A stretch of 64,000 nt of DNA from Paracoccus aminovorans (GTDB lineage: Bacteria; Pseudomonadota; Alphaproteobacteria; Rhodobacterales; Rhodobacteraceae). Positions within the stretch are counted from its first letter, which is position 1, and each line of letters begins with the position of its first letter. The notes under the pieces are model-generated. The model searched no databases, had not been told where the DNA came from, and worked only from the letters and a program-made list of their open reading frames with translations. Made by a program: the position numbers and the translations under genes. Of the stretch, positions 27,214 to 37,400 are shown piece after piece. The DNA lies in the NCBI RefSeq assembly GCF_001546115.1, contig NZ_KQ955210.1, positions 5,669 to 69,668 on the forward strand. Direction: 5' to 3'.

Positions 27214-27233
27214 CCCTGCCCGAAAGGACAGGT
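27214..27233. promoter_or_regulatory. lux-box-like operator (second RTX gene)
   Basis: CCCTGCCCGAAAGGACAGGT has CTG-N10-CAG with 6-bp symmetric arms (CTGYCC/GGRCAG). It ends 113 bp before ATG 27347 and 46 bp after the preceding RTX-Hint gene, showing that the second RTX gene has its own control site. Confidence 0.62.
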
Positions 27234-27346
27234 AACGGCGTTTTGGTGCTTTCTTTCTAATCCGCCCCGGATAGGCGATTCGGGGCGGTTCATCATATTT
27301 TAACCCCTCTGGCCTATCCCCAACGTGAGCGAGATTGGGGACAGCG

Positions 27347-28996
27347 ATGGCTGTGATTAACGGAACGACAGGCGCCAACCGCCTGAACGGAACGACGGGG
27401 CGCGACACCATCCAGGGCTTCGATGGCCGCGACACGCTGAACGGCGGGCGGGGCAGCGACCATCTGCACGGCGGCCCCGGGGCGGATGTGCTGATCTGGG
27501 ACCAGGATCCGCTGTCGCGCGGCAGCGTCGATACCTATATCGGCGGCAGCGCCGGCGAGAATTACGATTCCAACATCTATGGTGCCCTGTCGGGCGGCGA
27601 CCGGCTGCATCTGAACGGGGCCGGCGGCTTCCGCGTCACCTTCAACAACAGCGAGAACGGCTTCGCGCTGGACGCCTGGGGCAACCGGCTGAACTTCTCG
27701 GGGATCGAGCGGCTGCAGACCGGCGCCGGCAACGATTCCATCGACGGCAGCAAGGCCGGGCTGAACGCCGAGCGCGGCAGCGGTGCAAGCTACATGCCGG
27801 TGCACGGGCTGACGGTGAATTCGGGTGCCGGCAACGACACCATCCGCGGCACCAACGGCAGCGACGTGATCGACCCCGGCACCGGCAACGACCGGGTGTT
27901 CGGCGGCGGCGGCAACGACCTCTTGATGCCCTCGCAGGGCAACGACTATGGCCATGCCGGCGCCGGCGAGGACAATGTGCGCTGGGGCAACAACGGCAGC
28001 ATGGGGCCGATCTACAACATCGGCCATGACACGCTGGTCGGCGGCGCCGGCCACGACCTGCTGAACCTCTGGGCCAAGGGCAATGGCGAGAACAGCGTTG
28101 GCGTGAACGTGGTCTTCACCAGCGCCAGCACCGGCCGGGCCAGCTATCCGCAGGCCAATGGCACCGTGGTCTTCAGCGAGTTCGAGCAGTTCTGGACCCA
28201 TGAGGGCCGCGACACCGTCACCGCCGCCAATGCCACCATCGGCGCGAATCGGCAGGGGATCATGATCAACACCCGCTGGGGCGATGATCGCATCACCGGC
28301 AGCGCCGGCAATGACACCATCGAGGGCGGCGACGGCGCCGACACCATCAACGGCGGTCGCGGCAACGACTTCATCTCGATGTTCGAGGATATCACGGCCG
28401 CGAACGGCGCCGGCGTGCCGCGCGATGCGGCCCGCGACGTGCTGATGCTGCAGGACGGCTTCGGCTCGGACACCATCCGCGCCTTCCAGGTCGGCGGCGC
28501 GAACGGCGACGTGCTGAACGTCAGCGCGCTGCATGACGCGGCCGGCAACCGGATCGATGTCGGCGACGTCCGGGTGTCCTCACAGGGCAGCAGCGCCGTG
28601 CTGAGCTTTCCGAATGGCGAGCGGCTGGTGCTGGAGGGCGTCAATGCCGGCACGCTGACGCGGGCGATGCTGGTCAAGCTGGGCATCCCGGCCAACAATG
28701 CCCAGACCAGCGAGACGGCCAGCGCGGCGACGCTGTCGGCCGAGGATGGCGCCCAGGCCAAGACCGCGACGGCCGCGAGCAGCCTGGCCGCGACCGAGAC
28801 CGCGGGCGATCAGCTTGCGGCGGATCACTTCGCCTGGCGTTTCGCGCCCGCCGCGACGGCGGCCGAGGACCATGCGGCCGGGGCCAAGGCCGATCTTTCG
28901 GATCTGGTGGACAGCTATCGCGGCTTGGCCCATGCCGACAGCGGCGACCATGCCGGCGTCCAGCACCTGCTGGCGCAGCTCTTCGACTGGGCCTGA
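27347..28996 (+). CDS. RTX calcium-binding protein, paralogue without Hint domain
   Basis: A 549-residue RTX protein (GTTGRDTIQGFDGRDTLNGG at the N-terminus; GSAGNDTIEGGDGADTINGG around residue 325). Its layout follows the RTX-Hint protein segment by segment: ALSGGDRLHLNG versus LSGGDTLSMV, NRLNFSGIERLQTGAGNDSI versus NTLSFDGIERVSTGNGADFI, and FPNGERLVLEGV versus FPNGESLVLYEV. After the shared LTRAMLVKLGIP the Hint domain is replaced by an Ala/Thr-rich tail of about 100 residues ending HLLAQLFDWA. The two genes clearly arose by duplication. The likely role is an extracellular matrix or surface protein. Confidence 0.83.
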   Translation: MAVINGTTGANRLNGTTGRDTIQGFDGRDTLNGGRGSDHLHGGPGADVLIWDQDPLSRGSVDTYIGGSAGENYDSNIYGALSGGDRLHLNGAGGFRVTFNNSENGFALDAWGNRLNFSGIERLQTGAGNDSIDGSKAGLNAERGSGASYMPVHGLTVNSGAGNDTIRGTNGSDVIDPGTGNDRVFGGGGNDLLMPSQGNDYGHAGAGEDNVRWGNNGSMGPIYNIGHDTLVGGAGHDLLNLWAKGNGENSVGVNVVFTSASTGRASYPQANGTVVFSEFEQFWTHEGRDTVTAANATIGANRQGIMINTRWGDDRITGSAGNDTIEGGDGADTINGGRGNDFISMFEDITAANGAGVPRDAARDVLMLQDGFGSDTIRAFQVGGANGDVLNVSALHDAAGNRIDVGDVRVSSQGSSAVLSFPNGERLVLEGVNAGTLTRAMLVKLGIPANNAQTSETASAATLSAEDGAQAKTATAASSLAATETAGDQLAADHFAWRFAPAATAAEDHAAGAKADLSDLVDSYRGLAHADSGDHAGVQHLLAQLFDWA

Positions 28997-29003
28997 TCTC
29001 CTG

Positions 29004-29030
29004 GGCGGCGTCCCGTTGCGGGGCGCCGTC
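29004..29030. terminator. Bidirectional hairpin between convergent genes
   Basis: GGCGGCGTCCCG pairs with CGGGGCGCCGTC around TTG with one mismatch and one G-T pair. It sits between the RTX gene (ends 28996) and the leftward glycosyltransferase gene (ends 29029). Confidence 0.55.
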
Positions 29031-29793
29031 AGTCCCGCCGCGCGCGGCGCAGGGCGGCCGCCTGCCGGATATGGCCGGGCAGGATGGCGAAGCCCTTGGC
29101 ATAGCGCAGGAACAGCCGGCGCGGGTTCGACAGCATGCGCCAGGCCCATTCCAGCTTGGCCTTGCGCAGCAGGGCCGGCGCCCGGCGCTGGTGGCCCGAC
29201 AGGAAATCCAGCCCGGCGCCGATCGAGGCGAAGCCGACATTGCCCAGGGCATCGCGGGCGCGGATCGCGAACAGCTCCTGTCGCGGCGCGCCCAGCGCCA
29301 GGAAGCAGAGCCGCGCGCCCGAGGCGCGGATGCGTTCGATGATCTGGCCGGCTTCCTCGCCCATCGGGTCGAAGGGAAAGCCCGGTGCATGGGTCAGCGC
29401 CACGCGCAGCCCGGGCACGGCGCGCACCATGGCCTCGGCCGCCAGCGCCAGCGATTCGTCGCTGCTGCCGATCAGCCCCACCGGCAGGCCGGCCCGTGCC
29501 GCCTCGGCCGCGAGCGGCAGCACCAGGTCCGAGCCGGGCGCCAGCGCCACCGGCCGTCCGGCGATGCGCGACAGCCAGACGATGGGATTGCCGTCGGCGC
29601 AGACCAGGTCATGCGCGGCATAGGCGCGGCGGAAACGCCCGTCCTCGGCCAGCCTTTGCAGGTGATCGACGTTGATCGTGGCGATGGCGAAGCCCTGGCC
29701 GTCCCGCAGTTTCTGCCGCACCGCCGCCAGCAGCGCCGCTGAATCGTGACAATTGATCCGGACGGCATTGCCGTCGGGAAAGCTGAACTGCAT
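29029..29793 (-). CDS. WecG/TagA/CpsF-family glycosyltransferase (GT26)
   Basis: A 254-residue GT26 transferase, which adds the second sugar (often N-acetylmannosamine-type) to a lipid-linked exopolysaccharide precursor. Family landmarks are FAIATINVDHLQRLAEDGRF, LVCADGNPIVWLSRI, LGAPRQE in LCFLALGAPRQELF, and GAGLDFLSGHQRRAP. The start is the ATG at 29793; longer frames are read-through. It diverges from the Wzy-like gene at 29911, sharing a 117-bp promoter region, and marks the left end of the exopolysaccharide locus. Confidence 0.88.
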   Translation of the reverse strand: MQFSFPDGNAVRINCHDSAALLAAVRQKLRDGQGFAIATINVDHLQRLAEDGRFRRAYAAHDLVCADGNPIVWLSRIAGRPVALAPGSDLVLPLAAEAARAGLPVGLIGSSDESLALAAEAMVRAVPGLRVALTHAPGFPFDPMGEEAGQIIERIRASGARLCFLALGAPRQELFAIRARDALGNVGFASIGAGLDFLSGHQRRAPALLRKAKLEWAWRMLSNPRRLFLRYAKGFAILPGHIRQAAALRRARRD

Positions 29794-29910
29794 GATGCGC
29801 CTCGGGGTGCGGCCGGAATTTGCGGCAGGATGTGTCCTGGGCGCGGCGATTGCAACGCCCTTCCCGGCCCTTGGTAAAGAGCGGCGCCCGCCGCGTGATG
29901 GAGGCAGGCC

Positions 29911-31335
29911 ATGCCCGTATTGGCCCTGATGGTGCTGCTGAGCTGGCCGGTGGTGGTCGGCATCCTGTTCTCGCGCAAGGAGCGGGCGCTGGCGCTGATC
30001 TGGTCGATCTTCGCGGGCTACCTGATCCTGCCGCAGCTGGTCGAGATCGACCTGCCGGCCTTTCCGGGCCTGAACAAGCACATGATCCCGGCGATGGCCG
30101 CGGCGGTCATGGTCTATTTCGTCACCAAGGACCGCGCCCGGGACGAACCGCCGCCGCCGCCCATGGGCGCCTGGGTGGCGGTGCTGCTGGCGATGAACTT
30201 CGCCGCGCCGGTGCTGACGGCGCTGACCAATCCCGACCCGCTGATCGACGGCATCAACTACCGCCCCGCCATGTCGATCAGCCAGGGCGTGGCCGACCTG
30301 ATCTTGCAATTCATCCTGCTGCTGCCCTTCCTCATGGGCTACAAGCTGCTCTGGAACGCGCGCGGGGCCGAGCTGTGGATCCGTGCCCTGGTGCTTGGCG
30401 TGCTGTGCTATACCCTGCCGATGCTGATCGAGCTGCGCATGAGCCCGCAGATCAACGTCTGGGTCTATGGCTATTTCCAGCACGATTTCATCCAGACCAT
30501 CCGCTATGGCGGCTATCGACCCATCGTCTTCCTGGAGCATCCGCTGTGGGTGGCGCTGATGACCATGACCGCCTTTCTGTCGGCCATCGCGATCTGGCGC
30601 AACGACCGCACCCGGCGCAACCTGCTGATCGCCGCCTATCTGGGCTGCATCGTCTTTCTGTGCAAATCGGCCGGGGCGCTGTTGCAGACGATGATGGCGG
30701 CGCCGCTGGTGGCCTTTGCCCGGCCGCGGCTGATGGTGCTGGCGGCGGCGCTGGTCGCGGGCGTGGCCTTTTCCTATCCGACGCTGCGCACCACATCCTG
30801 GATGCCGCTGCAGGGCATCGTGGACTTGGCCATGTCGATCTCGCCCGAGCGCGGCCGCTCGCTGGAGTTCCGGCTGATGAACGAGGAGGCGCTGCTGGAG
30901 CGCGCCATGGAGCGGCCGGTCTTCGGCTGGGGCGGCTGGGGGCGGCCGCTGTTTTACGACCTCTACAACGGCAAGCTGGCCTCGGTCCCGGACGGGCAAT
31001 GGGTGATCTGGATCGGCGCGCGCGGCATCTTCGGCTATCTGGCGCAGTTCCTGCTGCTGCTGACGCCGATCTTCGCCATGCTGCGCGCCATGCCCGGCGG
31101 CCGCCACCCGCCGCGCGAGCGCGAGCTGGTCGTGCTGGGCACGCTGTCCCTGATGCTGGCGATGAATCTGCTGGACCTGATCCCGAACGCCACGATCACG
31201 CCCTTGACCTGGCTGACGGCGGGCGCTCTGCTGGGCAATGCCCACAGGCTGCGGCAGGGTGTCGCGGATGATGCCGACCTGCCGCTGAACGAACGGATTC
31301 TGCCTAAAAAGGCAGGCATTCAAACGGTTTTATAG
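29911..31335 (+). CDS. Wzy/O-antigen ligase-like exopolysaccharide polymerase
   Basis: A 474-residue integral membrane protein with roughly ten to twelve hydrophobic segments and a long periplasmic loop in the second half, containing LEFRLMNEEALLERAMERPV and FGWGGWGR. The NEEALLERA...P.FGWG arrangement is the usual signature of the O-antigen ligase/Wzy_C superfamily. It is expected to polymerise repeat units in the periplasm. The last ~40 bp of the gene contain the lux-box-like site that precedes the PKS gene. Confidence 0.82.
   Translation: MPVLALMVLLSWPVVVGILFSRKERALALIWSIFAGYLILPQLVEIDLPAFPGLNKHMIPAMAAAVMVYFVTKDRARDEPPPPPMGAWVAVLLAMNFAAPVLTALTNPDPLIDGINYRPAMSISQGVADLILQFILLLPFLMGYKLLWNARGAELWIRALVLGVLCYTLPMLIELRMSPQINVWVYGYFQHDFIQTIRYGGYRPIVFLEHPLWVALMTMTAFLSAIAIWRNDRTRRNLLIAAYLGCIVFLCKSAGALLQTMMAAPLVAFARPRLMVLAAALVAGVAFSYPTLRTTSWMPLQGIVDLAMSISPERGRSLEFRLMNEEALLERAMERPVFGWGGWGRPLFYDLYNGKLASVPDGQWVIWIGARGIFGYLAQFLLLLTPIFAMLRAMPGGRHPPRERELVVLGTLSLMLAMNLLDLIPNATITPLTWLTAGALLGNAHRLRQGVADDADLPLNERILPKKAGIQTVL
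31298..31317. promoter_or_regulatory. lux-box-like operator (PKS-NRPS block)
   Basis: TTCTGCCTAAAAAGGCAGGC has CTG-N10-CAG with the symmetric arms CTGCCT/AGGCAG. It lies inside the 3' end of the polymerase gene and ends 118 bp before the PKS ATG (31436). Confidence 0.58.
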
Positions 31336-31435
31336 GTTGGTCCGCGGCGCCGAATTGGCTATGCCGAATACGCCTGCCAGTTGTTAAGCCATTAGGCCCC
31401 GCAGGGGGTTTCCACGAGTTGAAAAGAGGCATCCC

Positions 31436-34400
31436 ATGGCCTTCGACAAGAGCGTCGTTGAGGACAGTGACATCGCCATCGTCGGCATGGCCGCGCAGCT
31501 GCCGGGTGCGGCGGGCGTGGCCGAATACTGGGACAACCTCTGTCGGGGCGTCGAGTCGATCCAGCGCGTGCCCGAGGCCGAGCTGATCGCGCGCGGGGAA
31601 TCGCGGGCGCGCATGGCCGATCCGAACTACGTGCCCTCGGCCGCGATCCTGGGGCAGTTCGACGAATTCGACGCGGAATTCTTTGGCCTCTCGCCCAAGG
31701 AAGCCGCGATCATGGACCCGCAGCACCGCAAGTTCCTGGAGACCTGCTGGCACGCGCTGGAGGATGCCGCCCATGTGCCCGAACGCTTCGCCGGCAATAT
31801 CGGCGTCTGGGCCGGCTGCGGCATGGGCAGCTATTTCTACTGGAACGTGTGCTCGAACCGCGACTTGGTCGATGGCGTCGGGCATTTCCTGCTGCGCCAT
31901 ACTGGCAATGACAAGGATTTCCTGTCGACCCGCGTCAGCCATGTCTTCGACCTGAAGGGGCCTTCGGTCAATGTGCAGACGGCCTGCTCGACCTCGCTGG
32001 TGGCAATCCACATGGCCTGCCAGTCGCTGAATTCGGGCGAATGCGACATGGCGCTGGCCGGCGGTGTCACCATCGAGCTGCCGCATGGGCTGGGTTATCT
32101 CTACAAGGAAAACGAGATCCTGTCGCCGGACGGCCATTGCCACGCCTTCGACCACCGGGCGCAGGGCACGGTCTTTGGCAGCGGTGCGGCGGTGCTGGCG
32201 CTGCGCCGGGCCAGCGATGCCATCGCCGATGGCGACCATATCTGGGCCATCATCAAGGGCTCGGCCATCAACAACGACGGCGCCGCCAAGGCGGGCTATC
32301 TGGCCCCCAGCGTCGAGGGCCAGGCCCAGGCGATTTCCGAGGCGCTGGTCATGGCCGGGGTCAGTTCCGACAGCATCGGCTATGTCGAATGCCACGGCAC
32401 CGGCACGGCGCTGGGCGACCCGATCGAGGTCGCGGCGCTGAACCAGGCCTATGCGCGGGTCTCGGACGGCACGCGGCAGGGGCCCTGCCATATCGGCTCG
32501 GTCAAGACCAATATCGGCCATCTGGATACGGCGGCGGGCAGCGCGGGCCTCATCAAGTCGGCGCTGGCGGTGCATCACGGCCAGATCCCGCCCAGCCTGG
32601 GCTACGAGGCGCCGAACCCGGCCATCGACTTCGAGGGCGGGCCGTTTCGCGTCAACGATACCTTGGGCGGCTGGCCCATCGCCGGGCCGCGCCGCGCCGG
32701 GGTGAACTCGCTGGGCGTCGGCGGCACCAATGCGCATGTGATCGTCCAGGAGCCGCCGCTGGCGCAACCTTCGGGCGAGTCGGATTGGCCGTTCCAGATC
32801 ATCGCGGTTTCGGGGCGCAGCAAGGCGGCGCTGGATGCCAATGCGGCCGCGCTGGCCGGCTGGCTGGCGGCGAACCCGGCGGTGAACCTGGCCGACCTGT
32901 CCTTCACCCTGACGCAGGGGCGGCGGCAGTTCGACCGGCGCCGGGTGCTGGTCGCGGAAACCGCCGAGCAGGCGGCGGCGCTGCTGGCCAATCCCGACCC
33001 GCGGCTGGTCTTCGACCACCAGCCGGTCGGCGACCCGACTGATGCGGTATTCATGCTGCCCGGCGGCGGCGCGCAATATGCCGGCATGGCGCGCGGGCTC
33101 TACCAGACCGAGCCGACCTTCCGCGAATGGATGGATCGCGGGCTGGACCATATGGCGGCCGCGCATGGCACCGACCTGCGGGCGCTGTGGCTGCCCGAAC
33201 CGGGAGCCGAGGCCGAGGCGGACCGGCGGCTGCTGCAACCCTCGCTGCAATTGCCGCTGCTGATGATCACCGAATATGCGCTGGCGCAGCTGTGGATCAG
33301 CTGGGGCGTGACGCCTGCGGCGCTGATCGGCCATTCCATGGGCGAGAACACCGCCGCCTGCATCGCCGGGGTGATGAGCTTTCAGGATTGCATCGGGCTG
33401 GTGCGGCTGCGCGGCTTGCTGATGGACCGGGTGCCGGCGGGCGGCATGCTGTCGGTGCCGCTGGAGCCGGCCGAGTTCGCCGAAGAGCTGGCCGCGCTGG
33501 GGCTGGACCTGGCGGCGGTCAACGGGCCGTCGATGTCGGTGGTCTCGGGACCGGACGCGACGCTTGACGAATTCGCCGCGAAGATGGCGGCGCGCGAGGT
33601 GGAATGCCAACGCATCGCCATTTCCATCGCCGCGCATTCGCGGCTGCTCGACGGGGTGATGGCCGAATTCCGCGCCTATCTGGCCTCGATCCCGCTGAAC
33701 CCGCCGCGCATTCCGATCATCTCGAACCGCTCGGGCCTGCCCTTGACCGATGCCGAGGCGACCAGCCCGGATTACTGGGTCGCGCATCTGCGCGGCACCG
33801 TGCGCTTTGCCGATGGCATCGCGCATCTGGCGCAGGCGCCGGGGCGGGTCTTCCTGGAGGTCGGGCCGGGCCGCGCCATGCAGGCCATGGCCAAGGCCAA
33901 CCCGGGCGTCGCGGCGCATCAGGTGGTGTCCACGCTGCGCCACCGCGACCACGCGACCGAGGATGACAGTTTCTTCATGGCCGCGCTGGCCCGGTTCTGG
34001 GCCTGCGGCGGCGCCATCGACTGGGGCCAGATCTGGGGCGAGGCGCCGCGGCGGCGGCTGTCGCTGCCGGGCTATGCCTTCCAGCGCAAGCGCTATTTCA
34101 TCGAGCGTTCCGCCAGCGTGGCCACCGACGCCGCCGACGAGCTGGCCCGGATCGAGGAGCCCGCCGAATGGGGCTGGCGCCCGGCCTGGAAACTCGCCTC
34201 GCCGAATATCGAGATCGGGCCGCAGGGTCCGGTGGCGACGGGCTCGCAGAACTGGCTGGTCTTTGTCGACGAGCTGGGCCTGGGCGAGCGCGTGGCGGCG
34301 GGTTTGCGCGCCCGCGGCCAGCGCGTGGCCGAGGTCCGTATCGGCGACAGTTTCGCCGACAAGACCGTTTCTGGGGGCGACGGCCGCTTCCTGCTGCCGG

Positions 34401-37400
34401 TCGAATCCGACCGCGAGGGCTATGAGATGCTGCTGGCGGCGCTGGCGGCGCAGGACATGGTGCCCGAGCGCATCCTGCACCTGTGGTCGGTGACGCAAGG
34501 CGCGAAGTTCCGCCCCGGCTCGAGCCTGCTCAACAGCCAGCTGGAGCGCGGCTTCTTCGGCCTCTTGCACCTGGCGCAGGCCATCGGCACGGAACTGCCC
34601 GAGGCCAAGCTGGAGCTGATCGCGATCTGCAACGACGCGCTGCGCGTCGCGGACGAGCCGGCGCCCAGCCCCGAGAAGGCGACGGCGGCGGGACCGATCC
34701 GGGTCATGCCGCATGAGATGCCGAATATCCGCGCCCGGCTGGTCGATGTGCGCGTGCCGAAGGCGCTGGACGCGCTGGCCGCGAACCTGCTGGAAGAGGC
34801 GCTGGCGCCCTCGGGCGCGGCCATTGCGGCTTGGCGCGACGGGCGCCGTTTCGAGCAGAGCCTTGAAAAGGTTGCGCTGGCCGATGACGGCATGGCCGGC
34901 GTGCCGGCGGGGGCGACCTGCCTGATCACCGGCGGTTTCGGCGGCATCGGCCAAGCCATTGCCCGCGAGCTGGCCGGCAGGGGCGGCGCGAAGCTGGCGC
35001 TGACCACGCGCGGGCGGGTGGACAGCCCGGCCATCCTGGCCTCGGTCCGCCAGCTGGAAGCCTTGGGCGCCGAGGTGCTGGCGATCCGCGCCGATGTGAC
35101 CAGCCCCGAGGACATGGCCCGGGCCGTGGCCGAGACCAGGGCGCGCTTCGGCGGGCTCGAGGTGGTGCTGCATGCGGCGGGGGTGATCCGCGACAGCCTG
35201 ATCGCCGCCAAGACCGACGACGACAGCTGGGATGTGCTGGCGCCGAAGCTCTTGGGCACGAGGGCGCTGGTCGAGGCGCTGGACGGGCAACCGGCGGGGC
35301 TGACGGTGCTGTTTGCCTCGACCTCCTCGGTGATCGCGCCGGCGGGGCAGGCGGATTACGTCGCCGCCAACGAATACCTGAACGCGGTGGCGCGATCCGC
35401 GCCGCCGGCGCTGGGGCGCGTGGTCGCGGTCAACTGGGGCGTCTGGGCCGATGCCGGCATGGCGGCGCGGGCGATGGGGCTGGACACGGCCTCGGTCGTC
35501 GCGGTGCCGCAGGGCCGGCCGCTCCTGGACGACAGCCTGCCGGTTCCGGGCGGGCGCGAGTTCCGCAGCACGCTGCGCATCGAGGACTGGATCATCGGCG
35601 GCCACAAGACCGCCGCGGGCCAGGCGCTGATGCCCGGCACCGGCTGGATCGAGCTGGTCTCGGAGGCGGCGCTGGAATCCGGCCTGTCGCTGCCCATCGT
35701 GATCCGCGACCTGGAATTCCGCCGGCCGCTGCTGGTGACGGACAAGGCCATGGTGACGACGCGGGTAACGCCCGAGGGCGACGCCATGCGCATCGACATC
35801 CTGGACGACCCGCAGGGCGATCCGAACGTCACCGCGCTGGTCGGCCGGCTGGACGCGCCCGCGCCAGCACCGCTGGCGGTTGCGGGCGGCTGGGACCAGG
35901 ACGGGCAGGGCACGGCGCTGCCTTCGGCACAGGAACGGCAGATGACCTTCGGGCCGCGCTGGAAGGTGCTGCGCCGCTTCCGCATCGCCGAGGGCGAAGG
36001 CGTGGCCGAGCTGTCGCTGGCGCCGGAATTCGCCGGCGAGGCGGGCGAGTGGCTGGCGCATCCGGCGCTGCTGGATATCGCCACCGGCTGGGCCATGGCG
36101 CTGATCAAGGGCTGGTCGCCCGATCACCTGTGGGTGCCGATGGGCTATCGCTCGATCCGGCTCTACGCCCCCTTGCCGGCGCAGGTGACCAGCCGCATCC
36201 GCAACGCGGGCGAGAACAGCGATGCCCAGGGCATGGCGCAATTCGACATCACCCTGGCCGGGCCGGATGGCGCGATTGTCGCGGAAATCAAGGGCTTCGC
36301 GCTGCGCAAGCTCTCGGCCGCGATCTCGGCCCAGCCGCAGCGGGCGGCCGCCCCGCGCAGCCTGTCGCCGGCCGAGCGGCGCCTGCAGCACAATATCAGC
36401 CAGGGCATCCCGGCCGCCATCGGCCCCTCGATGCTGAGCCGGGCGATCTCGACCGGGCTGGCGCAGGTCTATGTCTCGTCGCTGGACCTGAACGCGCTGA
36501 TCCTCGAGGCCGGCGTGGTCGAGGATGCCGCGCCCAGCGAGGGCGGCTTCGAGCGTCCCGACCTCGACAGCGATTTCGTCGAGCCCACGCCCGGCACCCA
36601 GGCCGAACTGGCCGCGATCTGGTCGGAACTCTTGGGCATCGCCCAGGTCGGCGCCGCGGACAGCTTCTTCGACCTGGGCGGGCATTCGCTGATCGCGGTG
36701 CGCATGTTCGGGCAGCTGCGCAAGAAATTCGGCGTCGACCTGCCGATCTCGACCCTGTTCGAGGCGCCGACCATCGCCGGGCTGGCCGCGCTGGTCGAGG
36801 AACGCACCGGCCCGCGCGAGCTGGTCTCGCCCGACAATGTGGCCAAGCTGCCGGTGTCGCAGAAACCGCGCTTCCGCTTTGTCGTGGACATGGGCGGGCG
36901 CGGCGACGGCACGCCTTTCTTCATCGTCGCCGGCATGTTCGGCAATATCATGAACCTGCGGCAACTGGCGCAGCGCACCGGCGCCGACCGCCGCTTCTAT
37001 GGTCTGCAGGCGCGCGGGCTTCTGGGCGACGACAAGCCGCATGACAGCTTTGCCGAGGCGGCGCGCGACTATATCGAGGAAATCCGCCAGGTCCAGCCGA
37101 ACGGCCCCTATCTGCTGGGCGGCTTTTCGGGCGGCGGGCTGACGGCTTACGAGATGGCGCGGCAGCTGCGCGCGGCGGGCGAGGAGGTGGCGATGCTGGT
37201 CATGCTCGACACGCCCTTGCCGCTGCGCGAGCCAGTCAGCCGCAAGGACCGGCTGGCGATCCGCCTGGGCGAATTGCGCGAGGGCGGTCCCGGTTTCGTC
37301 TGGAAATGGCTGCGCGACCGCGTGGGTTATGAATTCCAGCGCCGCAGCAAGGCCAAGGCGATCGAGGCGGAAGTCGCGGCCGAGGCGACCGGCGCCTTCC

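Noticed and set aside
24936..27296. A 786-codon minus-strand frame opposite the RTX-Hint gene
   Set aside because: An antisense artefact of RTX repeats, like the one opposite the protease.
9322..28996. A complete type I secretion system next to the RTX genes
   Set aside because: I looked for HlyB/HlyD/TolC-type genes near the RTX loci and found none. The ABC importer at 21072-25024 has importer-type permeases and a PotA-like ATPase, so it is not the exporter.
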